From: Novosphingobium rosa NBRC 15208
GTDB taxonomy: Bacteria > Pseudomonadota > Alphaproteobacteria > Sphingomonadales > Sphingomonadaceae
Length of the DNA stretch: 56,054 nucleotides
Reading direction: 5' to 3'
NCBI RefSeq assembly: GCF_001598555.1
Contig: NZ_BCZE01000056.1
Location: 1 to 56,054, forward strand
In this document: positions 42,646 through 51,468 of the stretch, in pieces
Position numbering within the stretch: position 1 is the first letter of the stretch
Layout of the letters: each line of letters opens with the position of its first letter
The notes under the pieces: generated by a model
The model's database searches: none
The model's input: only the letters and a program-made list of their open reading frames with translations
What the model was told of the DNA's origin: nothing
Made by a program: the position numbers and the translations under genes

Positions 42646-43140
42646 GTGAAAAAATCCCTCTTCGCGCTGGTGCTGTCCGCCACCGTGCTGACCGGCGTCA
42701 TGCCGCTTGCCGCCCCGCAGGCGCAGGCGCAACCCGTCGTCATCGGCGTCGGCATGGACCCCTTCATGTGGAGCGGTCGCCGCTATTGCTGGTATGATTC
42801 GGCCTGGAGCGGTCCGGGCTGGTACTGGTGCGGCTATAACTGGCGCCGCGGCTATGGCTGGGGCGGCGGCTGGGGCTGGCGTGGCCATGGCGGTCCGCGC
42901 GGCTGGCATGGCGGCTATCGCGGTGGGCCCGGCTGGCACGGCGGTTATCGCGGCGGCCCCGGTTGGCATGGCGGCGGTGGCTGGCACGGCGGCGGCGGTT
43001 ATCATGGTGGTGGCGGGTTCCACGGTGGGGGCGGTGGCTTCCATGGCGGTGGCGGCGGTTTCCACGGCGGTGGTGGCGGTGGCTTCCACGGTGGTGGTGG
43101 CGGTCATGGCGGCGGTGGCGGCCATGGGGGTCATCACTGA
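42646..43140 (+). CDS. Secreted Gly/His/Trp-rich repetitive protein
   Basis: 164 residues starting with GTG after GAGAAAGG. Signal peptide MKKSLFALVLSATVLTGVMPLAAPQAQA, then an aromatic segment (WSGRRYCWYDSAWSGPGWYWCGYNWRRGYGWGGG) with two Cys, and from about residue 80 a near-tandem array built on GWHGGYRGGP and then FHGGGGG, ending HGGHH. His spaced by Gly runs suggests metal binding or a structural coat. The DNA repeats follow the protein repeats. Looks exported or cell-surface; no family function known. Confidence 0.8.
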   Translation: MKKSLFALVLSATVLTGVMPLAAPQAQAQPVVIGVGMDPFMWSGRRYCWYDSAWSGPGWYWCGYNWRRGYGWGGGWGWRGHGGPRGWHGGYRGGPGWHGGYRGGPGWHGGGGWHGGGGYHGGGGFHGGGGGFHGGGGGFHGGGGGGFHGGGGGHGGGGGHGGHH

Positions 43141-43199
43141 TCCATCCAGACGGGCGGAGCTTGCCGCAAGGCTCTTCGCCCGCAGCAAAGGCTTACATG

Positions 43200-43236
43200 A
43201 ACGCGCGGCGGCATCTGCCCGCCGCGCGTTTTCTTT
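43200..43236 (+). terminator. Intrinsic terminator after Gly-rich gene
   Basis: A perfect 12-bp stem (AACGCGCGGCGG / CCGCCGCGCGTT) with a 7-base loop, followed by TTCTTT. Confidence 0.85.
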
Positions 43237-43386
43237 GCCGCGCGCAATCATGCCATGCGCCCGGCAATCCACCACGCCCAAAGCACGGGTTATCCCGCAG
43301 CATGTTGTTAACCGTGAACCTTATCATTCACTTAAGCCGCTCGATCAATTTTTGCTGCAACGCAATACAGAAAGAGAGAGGTTTTC

Positions 43387-44253
43387 GTGACTTTCTATCT
43401 CGCCACATCCTTTATCTTTCCGCGTTCGCTGCGCATGCGGCTTTTCGCTTTATGCTTTGTTTCCACCCATGTGCCGCTGCTGGCCTATTGCGGCTGGGGT
43501 TTTGCCACGGGACGCATCGCCTTGTCCGAGTTCCTGCTGCTGACGCTGGCCACGGTGGCGGGCATGGGGCTGGCGCTGTGGGGCATCGGCGCGCTGCTCA
43601 ATCCCATTCACGTGCTGGCCGAGGCGCTGCATCGCGACGCCGCCCCCGCCCCACTGGTGCCCGAGGTGGGCGACATCATCCACACGCTTTACGCCGGGGT
43701 GCAGCGCTCCGCCGCCCATGCGCAGGCGCGGATCGACGAGCTGGATTCCGCCGCGCACGAAGATCCGCTGACCGGCATTCCCAACCGCCGCGGCTTCCTC
43801 GCCCAGCTGGAAACCATGCCCGAGGAGCAGCGCCGGGGCTGCGTCGCCATCGTCGACATCGACCATTTCAAGAGCGTCAACGACAGGCTCGGCCATGACG
43901 AGGGCGACCGCGTGCTGTGCGCCTTTGCCGCGCGGCTGGCAGGGCAGCTGCGCCGCGCCGATCTGGTGGCGCGCTGGGGCGGCGAGGAATTCGCCATCTT
44001 CTTCGACAGCTGCTCCGAGGAGGAAGCCTGCGCCGCGCTGGAACGCATCGCCGCGCAGATGCGCGGTCTGCCCATCGGCGATGTCGACGGCCGCATCATC
44101 AGCTTTTCGGCGGGCCTGTGCGGCTGGAGTTCGGGCAGTCTGGACGATCATTTCCAGCGCGCCGATGAAGCGCTCTATGCCGCCAAGCAGGCCGGGCGCG
44201 ACCGGGTGTGCCGCGCGCTGGCGACAGACCAAAGGGCCCTGCCCTCCGGTTGA
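43387..44253 (+). CDS. Membrane diguanylate cyclase (GGDEF)
   Basis: 288 residues, GTG start after AGAGAGG. Two hydrophobic helices (LRMRLFALCFVSTHVPLLAYCGWGF; FLLLTLATVAGMGLALWGIGALL), a short linker, then a GGDEF domain from about 120 (DPLTGIPNRRGFLAQL; VDIDHFKSVNDRLGHDEGDRVL). The active motif is GGEEF at about 198-202, with the inhibitory RxxD site (RRAD) five residues upstream, so it should be active and product-inhibited. It makes cyclic di-GMP from GTP. It stands alone and ends at a strong terminator. Confidence 0.92.
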   Translation: MTFYLATSFIFPRSLRMRLFALCFVSTHVPLLAYCGWGFATGRIALSEFLLLTLATVAGMGLALWGIGALLNPIHVLAEALHRDAAPAPLVPEVGDIIHTLYAGVQRSAAHAQARIDELDSAAHEDPLTGIPNRRGFLAQLETMPEEQRRGCVAIVDIDHFKSVNDRLGHDEGDRVLCAFAARLAGQLRRADLVARWGGEEFAIFFDSCSEEEACAALERIAAQMRGLPIGDVDGRIISFSAGLCGWSSGSLDDHFQRADEALYAAKQAGRDRVCRALATDQRALPSG

Positions 44254-44258
44254 TGGAA

Positions 44259-44292
44259 AAAGGGCGGCCCGTCCTGCGCCGGGCCGCCCTTT
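44259..44292. terminator. Bidirectional terminator, GGDEF gene / efflux operon
   Basis: A 12-bp stem (AAAGGGCGGCCC / GGGCCGCCCTTT) with a 10-base loop, flanked by A- and T-runs, between convergent genes. Confidence 0.8.
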
Positions 44293-44342
44293 CCGTCCAC
44301 GCCTGTCAGCGTCCTCTCAATCCATAGTCTTCGGCGCCTTGG

Positions 44343-45767
44343 TCAATGCCCTTCGGGCACGGCGCCACCAATCGCCTTGACCAGCGCAATTGCGGCCTGA
44401 CGGCGCTGGGTTTCCACCGCGATGCGAGTTCGCTCGGCGGTCAGCGCGTCGGTCTGGGCGGTCACGACCTCCAGATAGTCCGTCGCGCCTTCGCGATAGC
44501 GGATGAAGGCCAGATCGCTGGTGCGATTGGCCGCCTGCGCCGCCTCGGTCTGGTCACGCGCCTGCGTGGTGGTGTCACGCTCGGTGGCCAGAGCATCCTC
44601 CACCTGCTGGAACGCCGCGATCACACTGCCGCGATAGGCCGCAGCGGCTTCATCGAACTGCGCATGGGCCTGACGGACCTGCGCCGCGCGCTTGCCCGCG
44701 TCGAAGATCGGCAGGCTGGCGGCCAAAGGCCCGAGCGCCCAGACCGTGTTGGGCGCGGCGAACAGATCATGCCCGCCCGTGGTCTGCCAGCCGGCATTGC
44801 CGCCCAGCGTCACCGAAGGGAAGCGCGCGGCGCGGGCCACGCCGATCCCGGCATTGGCCTCGAACAGGCGGCGTTCGGCAGCGGCGATGTCCGGACGGCG
44901 CTGGATCACCTGACCCGGCGTGCCCGAGGGTATCTGCGGCATCGTCAACGCGGCGGCATTGGGCTCCAGATGGAAGCTGGAAGCCACGGCGCCCACGGCG
45001 GCGGCGATCTCATGCTCGGTCGTGGCGCGTTGCACCGAAATGGCCGAGACCTGCGCCTTGGCGCTGGCCAGCTGCGAGAGCGCGCGGTTTTCATCGACGC
45101 CCGATGCATCCCCGCCCTCATGCCGGTCATGGTTGAGCTGCCAGGCGCGCTGATAGGCATCCACCGTATGACGCAGCAATTCGGCCTGAGCATCCAGCCC
45201 GCGCAGCCGCACGTAAGCATCGGCGACTTCGGCCTGAAGGCTGAGGCGCGCGCTGGCCAGATCGCCCGCGCTGGCCTGAGCCTCGGCGCGCGCGGCCTTC
45301 ACGCTGTTGCGCACGCGGCCCCAGAAATCGATCTCGTAACTCAGCGAGCCGCCGACATTGTAGAGATCATAGGTCACGGGACGGCCCGTGGTGGAAGACG
45401 GCCGGTCGCGCGCCAGACGGGTGCGCTCCGCCGAGCCGCCCGCCGAAACCTCGGGCAGCAGCGCGGCGGCGCTGACCCGCGCGGCGGCGGTGGCGGCATC
45501 ATAGCGGGCCAGAGCGGCCGCCAGCGTGGGACTGGCCTTTTCCGCCTGATCTTCCAGCGCGTTGAGCTGGGGATCGTTGAAGCCTTCCCACCACTTGCCG
45601 CGCGGCAGGGCGTCCATCGGCTCGGCAGCCTGCCAACCGGGTGTTTCAGCGAAAGTCGGCGGCACGGCGGGCGTGGCCGGGTGATAGGCGGGCGCCATGT
45701 CGCATCCGGCCAGAGCCGTGCCCGCCAGCGCCAGAACCAGGAGGGTCCGGCCCTTTTTAACCGCCAT
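44343..45767 (-). CDS. RND efflux outer-membrane lipoprotein, NodT family
   Basis: 474 residues. Lipoprotein signal with lipobox LAGC (ALAGTALAGCDMAP), then two TolC-like repeats typical of OprM/NodT (YEIDFWGRVRNSVKAARAEAQAS; DIAAAERRLFEANAGIGVARAARFPSVTLGG; PIFDAGKRAAQVRQA). Forms the outer-membrane exit duct. The ATG at 45767 overlaps the end of the adaptor gene by 11 bases, so the three efflux genes are one operon ending at the terminator at 44259. Confidence 0.92.
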   Translation of the reverse strand: MAVKKGRTLLVLALAGTALAGCDMAPAYHPATPAVPPTFAETPGWQAAEPMDALPRGKWWEGFNDPQLNALEDQAEKASPTLAAALARYDAATAAARVSAAALLPEVSAGGSAERTRLARDRPSSTTGRPVTYDLYNVGGSLSYEIDFWGRVRNSVKAARAEAQASAGDLASARLSLQAEVADAYVRLRGLDAQAELLRHTVDAYQRAWQLNHDRHEGGDASGVDENRALSQLASAKAQVSAISVQRATTEHEIAAAVGAVASSFHLEPNAAALTMPQIPSGTPGQVIQRRPDIAAAERRLFEANAGIGVARAARFPSVTLGGNAGWQTTGGHDLFAAPNTVWALGPLAASLPIFDAGKRAAQVRQAHAQFDEAAAAYRGSVIAAFQQVEDALATERDTTTQARDQTEAAQAANRTSDLAFIRYREGATDYLEVVTAQTDALTAERTRIAVETQRRQAAIALVKAIGGAVPEGH

Positions 45768-47022
45768 GGGCGGCTCCCTTCGCGGGCGTGTTGGCCGGGG
45801 CCTGAGCATTCGGCTTGGCCGTCTCATCGGGCTTGGGCGCGGGCATCGGCGTGGTCTGCGCCACCCGGACATGATCGCCCGTGCGCACTGCATCGGGCGG
45901 GCTGTCGATGACGTGATCGGTGGCGCTCACCCCGCCCGAGAGCAGCACGATGCTGCCCTTGTCGCGCGCGATGGTCACGCTGTGCATCGTCACCACGCCC
46001 TGCCCATCGACCACGGCAACCTGCGGGCCAGCCGCGCCATAGAGGATGGCACTGCCCGGCACGGCCACTTCGGGGGTGCCGCTGGCCTTGTCGCCCAGCT
46101 GGAAATGGACCTGCGCATAGGCGCCGGGCTTCAGCGCATGATCGGTGTTGTCGGCCTCCAGCTGGACCAGCACCGCGCCCGACCCCTGATCGACGGCATT
46201 GGCCGAGCGGGTCAGCGTGGCGGTGAACTTGCGACCGGGATATTCGGGCAGCTGCAGCGTGGCGTTCACACCCTTGTGCAGCATCGCCGAATAGGCCTGA
46301 GGCACGCGCACATCGATGCGCATGCGATGCATGTCTGACACGGTGAAGAGCGGCTGCGTCGCGATGTTGCCCGAGACGACCAGCGCGCCGATCTGCGCGG
46401 CGCGGCTGGTGACCACGCCGTCGAAGGGGGCATAGAGCGTCTTGAAGCCCTGAGTCGCCTGCAGCCGCTTCACATTGGCCAGCGCCGAGTGCGACAACGC
46501 CAGCTTGGCGGCCAGATCGCCCTTCTTCTCATCGGCTTCCTGCTGCGAGACGGCATCCTTGGCCAGCAGGCTCTTCCAGCGGGTGTTGGTGGTTTCCGAG
46601 AGATGCTGGTTGGCCAGCGCCGTCTGGTAATCGGCCTGCGCCTGAATCAGCTGCTGATCGAGATCGGGCGCTTCCAGCACCGCCAGCGCCTGCCCCTGCC
46701 TCACAGTGTCGCCGATGTCGGCCAGCCAGCGCTTCACATAGCCGCTGGTGCGCGCATTGATCGCTGCCGCATTGTAGGCCTGCAGATTGCCCGGCAGCAC
46801 CAGCTCGTCATCGCCATCGGCGTTGCGCGGGATCACCACCGAAACATTGGGCAGCGCCGCTTCCGCAGCGACACCATGCAGGCCGCTGGTGGCATGCAGG
46901 CGCATGGCCACACCCACACCGGCGGCCACCAGAGCCACCACCGCCACGCCCAGACCCAGCCGCTTCAGGCCGCCGGTGTCGCGCTGTTGATCGTCATCGG
47001 GAAGAAGGGATTGTTCATGCAT
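45757..47022 (-). CDS. RND periplasmic adaptor (HlyD/AcrA family)
   Basis: 421 residues. Membrane anchor at about 24-46 (RLGLGVAVVALVAAGVGVAM), lipoyl half-motifs (AAAINARTSGYVKRWLADIGDTVRQGQALAVLEAPDLDQQL; YAPFDGVVTSRAAQIGALV), a coiled-coil hairpin between them, and beta-barrel/MP domains (ALKPGAYAQVHFQLG). Joins the RND pump and the NodT duct. Pro/Ala-rich C-terminus. Start ATG at 47022 lies inside the RND stop region (8-base overlap), indicating coupling. Confidence 0.92.
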   Translation of the reverse strand: MHEQSLLPDDDQQRDTGGLKRLGLGVAVVALVAAGVGVAMRLHATSGLHGVAAEAALPNVSVVIPRNADGDDELVLPGNLQAYNAAAINARTSGYVKRWLADIGDTVRQGQALAVLEAPDLDQQLIQAQADYQTALANQHLSETTNTRWKSLLAKDAVSQQEADEKKGDLAAKLALSHSALANVKRLQATQGFKTLYAPFDGVVTSRAAQIGALVVSGNIATQPLFTVSDMHRMRIDVRVPQAYSAMLHKGVNATLQLPEYPGRKFTATLTRSANAVDQGSGAVLVQLEADNTDHALKPGAYAQVHFQLGDKASGTPEVAVPGSAILYGAAGPQVAVVDGQGVVTMHSVTIARDKGSIVLLSGGVSATDHVIDSPPDAVRTGDHVRVAQTTPMPAPKPDETAKPNAQAPANTPAKGAAHGG

Positions 47023-50000
47023 GATGGGGAGCCTGATCGATGGAAGGGTCATTGCCGGGGAAGGCGTCAGCCTCGTTGGGATTGTAGTTGCGATGGGCGA
47101 TGGCAAACAGGGTGGGCACGAAGAACAGCGTGGCGATGGTCGCGCAGCACAGGCCGCCGATCACCGCGCGGCCCAGCGGCGCGTTCTGCTCGCCGCCGTC
47201 GCCAAGGCCCAAGGCCATCGGCAGCATGCCGATCACCATGGCCAACGCCGTCATCAGCACCGGGCGAAAGCGCACGAAGCCTGCCTCCAGCGCCGCCCGG
47301 GTGGAATCGCCGGTGGCATGCAGACGCTCCCGCGCGAAGCTGATGACCAGGATCGAGTTGGCCGTGGCGATGCCCATGCACATGATCGCGCCGGTCAAGG
47401 CAGGCACCGAAAGTGTGGTGCCGGTGATGAACAGCATCCAGACGATGCCGGCCAGAGCCGCGGGCAGCGCGCTGATGATCACCAGCGGATCGGTCCAGCT
47501 CTGGAAGTTCACCACGATCAGCAGATAGATCAGCACGATGGCGCCCAGCAGGCCGAAGCCCAGCCCCGAGAAGGCGGTCTTCATCGTGGCGTACTGGCCG
47601 CGGATGGTCACCGTCACCGTCTTGGGCTGCTCGGCGGCAAGCTGGTGGATGGCATGCTGCACATCGCCCGCCACCGCGCCAAGGTCACGGCCCTGCGTGG
47701 CGGCGAAGATGTCGATGGTGGGCTGGATGTCGTAATGGGTCACCACCGGTTCGGTGTTGGTGCGGTGCAGATCGGCCACACCGCCCAGCAACTGGCCCGG
47801 TGACCCCGGCGTGGTGCCGGTGACGCTGACATTGCCCAGATCGTTCATGCTGGCGACCTTGTATTCAGGCGTCTGCGCGACCACCGCATAGGACACGCGG
47901 TTCTCCGGGTTCACCGTGAAGAGCGGCGCCACCTGCGAGGTGCCCGCCAGCGAGGTGCCCAGACTGTCGGTCACGTTCTTTTCGGTCAGGCCATACTGGC
48001 CGATCAGGGTGCGGTTCACATCCACCGTCATTTCCGGCGAATGGGCCGGCTGCTGGATGCGCAGATCCGCGATGCCCGCGATGCCATTCATCTTCGCCAC
48101 CAGCTTGGCGGCATAGGCGCGGGCATCCTCGGCATTCTTGCCGGCGACCTGAACGTCGATCGGCGCGGGCGAACCGAAGTTCAGGATCTGGCTGGTGATG
48201 TCCGCGGGCAGGAAGGCGAAGCTCACGCCGGGGAAGCGGCGCGGCAGTTCGCGGCGCAGCATCGCCACCACCTTGGCGGTGGGCTGGTGATGCTCCTCGT
48301 TCAGCGTGATCAGCATGTTGCCGTCCTGCGGGCCGATCATGCCGCTGTTGTCATAGACGGTGTTGATCGAGCTGATCGGCAGGCCGATGTTGTCGGTGAT
48401 CGAGGTCAGCTCCTCGGCGGGCACCATCTCGCGGATCGAGCGGCTGATCAGCTCGAACCGGGCCGCCGAACTTTCGATGCGGGTGCCCACCGGCAGGCGG
48501 ACATGCATCTGGATCTGGCCGGAATCGACATCGGGGAAGAAGTTGCTGCCCAGGAAAGGCATCAGCACGAAGGAAATCAGCACCCCGGCCATGAAGATCG
48601 CGATGAAGGGCTTGCGCACCTCCAGCACGCTGCGCAGCAGGCCAATGTAGCGCTTGCGGAACGCCTCGAAGCGCTCCTCGAAACCGCGCTGGAAACGGAT
48701 GAAGACATTGCGCGAATTCTCGGCGCCGGCCTCATGGCCCGCGCCGCCCGGGGCATGGGGCTTGAGCAGATACATCGCCATGGTGGGCACCAGCGTCCGG
48801 CTCAGCAGGAAGCTGGCGATCATCGCGAAGACCACCGAGAGCGCCATCGGCACGAAGAGGAAGCCCGCCACACCCGGCAGGAAGAACATTGGCACGAAAA
48901 CGATGCAGATGCACAGCAGCGAGACGAAAGCGGGCACCACGATCTGCGAGGCGCCATCGATGATCGCGGGGATCACCGGCTTGCCCTGCTCCAGATGCCA
49001 GTTGATGTTCTCGATGGTCACCGTGGCCTCGTCGACCAGAATGCCGACCGCCAGCGCCAGACCGCCCAGCGTCATGGTGTTGAGCGTTTGCCCGAAGATC
49101 GACAGCGTGCCGATCGCCGCCAGCACCGAAAGGGGAATCGAGGTGGAAACGATGATCGTCGAGCGCCACGAGCCCAGGAACAGCAGGATCATCAGGCTGG
49201 TCAGCCCCGCCGCGATCAGGCCCTCGCGGATCACGCCCGTGACCGCCGCCTTCACGAAGAGCGACTGGTCGCCCACCAGCATCACCTTCAGGTCGGCTGG
49301 CAGGGCCGGCTTGATCTTGGCCAGCGTGCGCTTCACGCCATCGATGATCGCCAGCGTGGATTCGCCGCCATTCTTGAAGACCGTCATCAGCACCGAGCGC
49401 TGGCCTTCCACATGCACCACATTCTGCTGCGGCGGATAGCCATCGCGCACATGGGCCACATCGCGCATGTAAACGGTGGCGCCGTTCACCACCTTGATCG
49501 GCAGATTGTTGAACTGCTCGATCTTGTCGGGCGCGTTGTTCAGGCGCACGCTGTATTGCAGATCGCCGATCTTGATGAAGCCGCCCGGCGTCAGCTGGTC
49601 CTGCGCGGCGATGGCATTGCCGACATCATTGGCCGACAGCCCCTTGGACAGCAGCGCGGAAGGATCAAGGTCGATCTGCACCTGGCGCTGCTTGCCGCCC
49701 GCCGGATAGGGCATGGCCAGACCCGGCACGGTGATCAGGCGGATGCGCATCTGGTTCATGCCGATGTCGAACAGCTGCTGCTCGTTCAGGCCCTTGCCCG
49801 ACAGCGCCAGCTGCACGATCGGCACGGTGGAGGCATTGTAGTTCAGGATCAGCGGCGGGTTCTCGCCAGCCGGCAGCTGGCGCAGGGCGGTCTGCGAGAC
49901 CGCCGTCACCTGCGCATTGGCGGTGCGGATGTCGGCATTGGGCTGGAAGAAGATCTTCACCACCGAAATGCCCTGCATCGACTGGCTTTCGATATGCTCG

Positions 50001-50236
50001 ATATCGTTGACCGTGGTGGTCAGCACGCGCTCATAGGGCGTGGTGATGCGGTCCGCCATGTCCTTGGCGGGCATGCCGGCATATTGCCAGGCCACGGCGA
50101 TGACCGGAATGCGGATTTCGGGAAAGATATCGACAGCCGTGTTCATGGCCGCCAGCGTGCCGCCCATGGCAATCAGAATGGCCATGACGATAAAGGTCAG
50201 CGGACGGTGCAGCGCAACCTTGACGATATCCAGCAT
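47015..50236 (-). CDS. RND efflux permease (HAE1-like)
   Basis: 1073 residues with the duplicated RND layout: N-terminal helix (ALHRPLTFIVMAILIAMGGTLAAM), two large periplasmic loops and two six-helix blocks. The TM4 relay reads GILVDEATVTIEN (D-E rather than the D-D of AcrB) and the TM10 segment GIATANSILVISFA lacks the AcrB relay lysine. I chose the ATG at 50236, six nt after GGAG; an upstream ATG at 50251 has poor spacing. Exports amphiphilic drugs or toxic metabolites using the proton gradient; substrate unknown. Confidence 0.92.
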   Translation of the reverse strand: MLDIVKVALHRPLTFIVMAILIAMGGTLAAMNTAVDIFPEIRIPVIAVAWQYAGMPAKDMADRITTPYERVLTTTVNDIEHIESQSMQGISVVKIFFQPNADIRTANAQVTAVSQTALRQLPAGENPPLILNYNASTVPIVQLALSGKGLNEQQLFDIGMNQMRIRLITVPGLAMPYPAGGKQRQVQIDLDPSALLSKGLSANDVGNAIAAQDQLTPGGFIKIGDLQYSVRLNNAPDKIEQFNNLPIKVVNGATVYMRDVAHVRDGYPPQQNVVHVEGQRSVLMTVFKNGGESTLAIIDGVKRTLAKIKPALPADLKVMLVGDQSLFVKAAVTGVIREGLIAAGLTSLMILLFLGSWRSTIIVSTSIPLSVLAAIGTLSIFGQTLNTMTLGGLALAVGILVDEATVTIENINWHLEQGKPVIPAIIDGASQIVVPAFVSLLCICIVFVPMFFLPGVAGFLFVPMALSVVFAMIASFLLSRTLVPTMAMYLLKPHAPGGAGHEAGAENSRNVFIRFQRGFEERFEAFRKRYIGLLRSVLEVRKPFIAIFMAGVLISFVLMPFLGSNFFPDVDSGQIQMHVRLPVGTRIESSAARFELISRSIREMVPAEELTSITDNIGLPISSINTVYDNSGMIGPQDGNMLITLNEEHHQPTAKVVAMLRRELPRRFPGVSFAFLPADITSQILNFGSPAPIDVQVAGKNAEDARAYAAKLVAKMNGIAGIADLRIQQPAHSPEMTVDVNRTLIGQYGLTEKNVTDSLGTSLAGTSQVAPLFTVNPENRVSYAVVAQTPEYKVASMNDLGNVSVTGTTPGSPGQLLGGVADLHRTNTEPVVTHYDIQPTIDIFAATQGRDLGAVAGDVQHAIHQLAAEQPKTVTVTIRGQYATMKTAFSGLGFGLLGAIVLIYLLIVVNFQSWTDPLVIISALPAALAGIVWMLFITGTTLSVPALTGAIMCMGIATANSILVISFARERLHATGDSTRAALEAGFVRFRPVLMTALAMVIGMLPMALGLGDGGEQNAPLGRAVIGGLCCATIATLFFVPTLFAIAHRNYNPNEADAFPGNDPSIDQAPHHA

Positions 50237-50559
50237 CGATAACTCCAACATCCCGCCCACGCCAAGATCCCGCCCGCGTGAATGCGGCCAAGGAGGCATG
50301 ATCCGCCGAAGCATCTCTACCAGATAGGACCCGCATCCCTGCGACATGAAGGACGGAGCACAAGCGGTTCTTGACCGGCCCACAGCGCAAACGCGGCGCA
50401 AAGGGGAGCGGCATGCAGGCCGCGCAACGCTGAAAGACCGAATAGGCGCCGCAAGTGGGGGGGAAGCCTGCGACGAAAGGTTGCTTGGGGCAGCGAAGCT
50501 TTTCTGTCCAATATGGAATGCGGATTGATTGATTTGATATTCGTCTTAATGACAGCTGT
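50237..50559. other. Divergent promoter region, RND operon / LysR
   Basis: 323 gene-free bases. The right end (about 50500-50555) is AT-rich and promoter-like, with a small dyad TCCAATATGGA at 50507-50517 that could be a LysR half-site. The rest is GC-rich without clear signal; frames across it lack similarity. Confidence 0.45.
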
Positions 50560-51468
50560 ATGGACCTCAAACAGCTGCGCTCCTTCCTCTGCGTTTCGGA
50601 AGAACTCCATTTCGGGCGGGCCGCCGAAAGGCTCGGCATGTCGCAACCCCCGCTCAGCCAGCAGATCCGCGCGCTGGAAGAGGAACTGGGCGTGCGCCTG
50701 TTCGAACGTTCCAGCCGGCGCGTGCAGATGACCGAGGCGGGCCGCCTGTTCGAGCCCGAGGCGCGCCGCACGCTGGCGCAGGCCGATCACGCCCGCATGG
50801 TGGCGCGCATGGCGCTGCATGGCCAGCGCGGGCGGTTGCGGATCAGCTTCACCTCATCGGGCCCCTATGTGGCGCGCCTTTCCGAAGCCCTGCACGATTA
50901 TCGCCAGCATTATCCCGAGGTGGAGCTGACCGTGCGCGAACTGGGCACCCATGACCAGATCGAGATGCTGCGGCGCGAGGAGATCGATCTGGGCATGGTG
51001 CGCGCCGCCTCCGCCCCCACCCTGCCGGTGGGCCTTTATGCCCGCTGTCTGGTCGAGGAGGAGATGATGGTGGCGGTGCGCGCCGATCATCCGCTGGCCA
51101 CGCAGATCGCGCTGCCCAGCCTGCTGGAATGCGCCGAACATCCGCTGGTGATCACCACGGCGGCGGGCGCCTCCAGCTATTACGAGGATGTCTTCGCCCG
51201 CACCCGCGCGGCGGGCCTGCCGCTGCGCATCGCCAGCGAAGCGGCGGGTCTGGCCACGCTGCTGGGGCTGGTGGCAGCGGGATTCGGGGCCACCCTGCTG
51301 CCGCGCTCGCTGATGCGGCTGCGGGTGGACAATGTGGTCTATCGCCCTTTGCGTGAGCCGGTGATGACCCGCCTGTGGCTGATCCATGCCGAGCGCCCGC
51401 GCCCCACCGCTCAGGCCTTTCTCGATATCGTGCTGGGGCGCCCGCCCGCGCAGGTTCAGAGGGCCTGA
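50560..51468 (+). CDS. LysR-family regulator of the RND efflux operon
   Basis: 302 residues. N-terminal winged helix (MDLKQLRSFLCVSEELHFGRAAERLGMSQPPLSQQIRALEEELG) and LysR effector domain (GRLRISFTSSGPYVARLSEALHDYRQHYPEVELTV). It is divergent from the RND operon, the usual arrangement for a LysR controlling its neighbour. Weak Shine-Dalgarno; the ATG at 50560 gives the standard family N-terminus. Its 3' end overlaps the convergent GGDEF-EAL gene by 13 bases. Confidence 0.92.
   Translation: MDLKQLRSFLCVSEELHFGRAAERLGMSQPPLSQQIRALEEELGVRLFERSSRRVQMTEAGRLFEPEARRTLAQADHARMVARMALHGQRGRLRISFTSSGPYVARLSEALHDYRQHYPEVELTVRELGTHDQIEMLRREEIDLGMVRAASAPTLPVGLYARCLVEEEMMVAVRADHPLATQIALPSLLECAEHPLVITTAAGASSYYEDVFARTRAAGLPLRIASEAAGLATLLGLVAAGFGATLLPRSLMRLRVDNVVYRPLREPVMTRLWLIHAERPRPTAQAFLDIVLGRPPAQVQRA

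Noticed and set aside
42880..43135. CRISPR or noncoding tandem repeat
   Set aside because: Repeat units are short, uneven, in frame and encode Gly/His-rich protein after a signal peptide.
48041..50242. 733-codon plus-strand frame opposite the RND permease
   Set aside because: Extreme Arg/His/Asp content and no motifs; the opposite strand encodes an evident RND pump.
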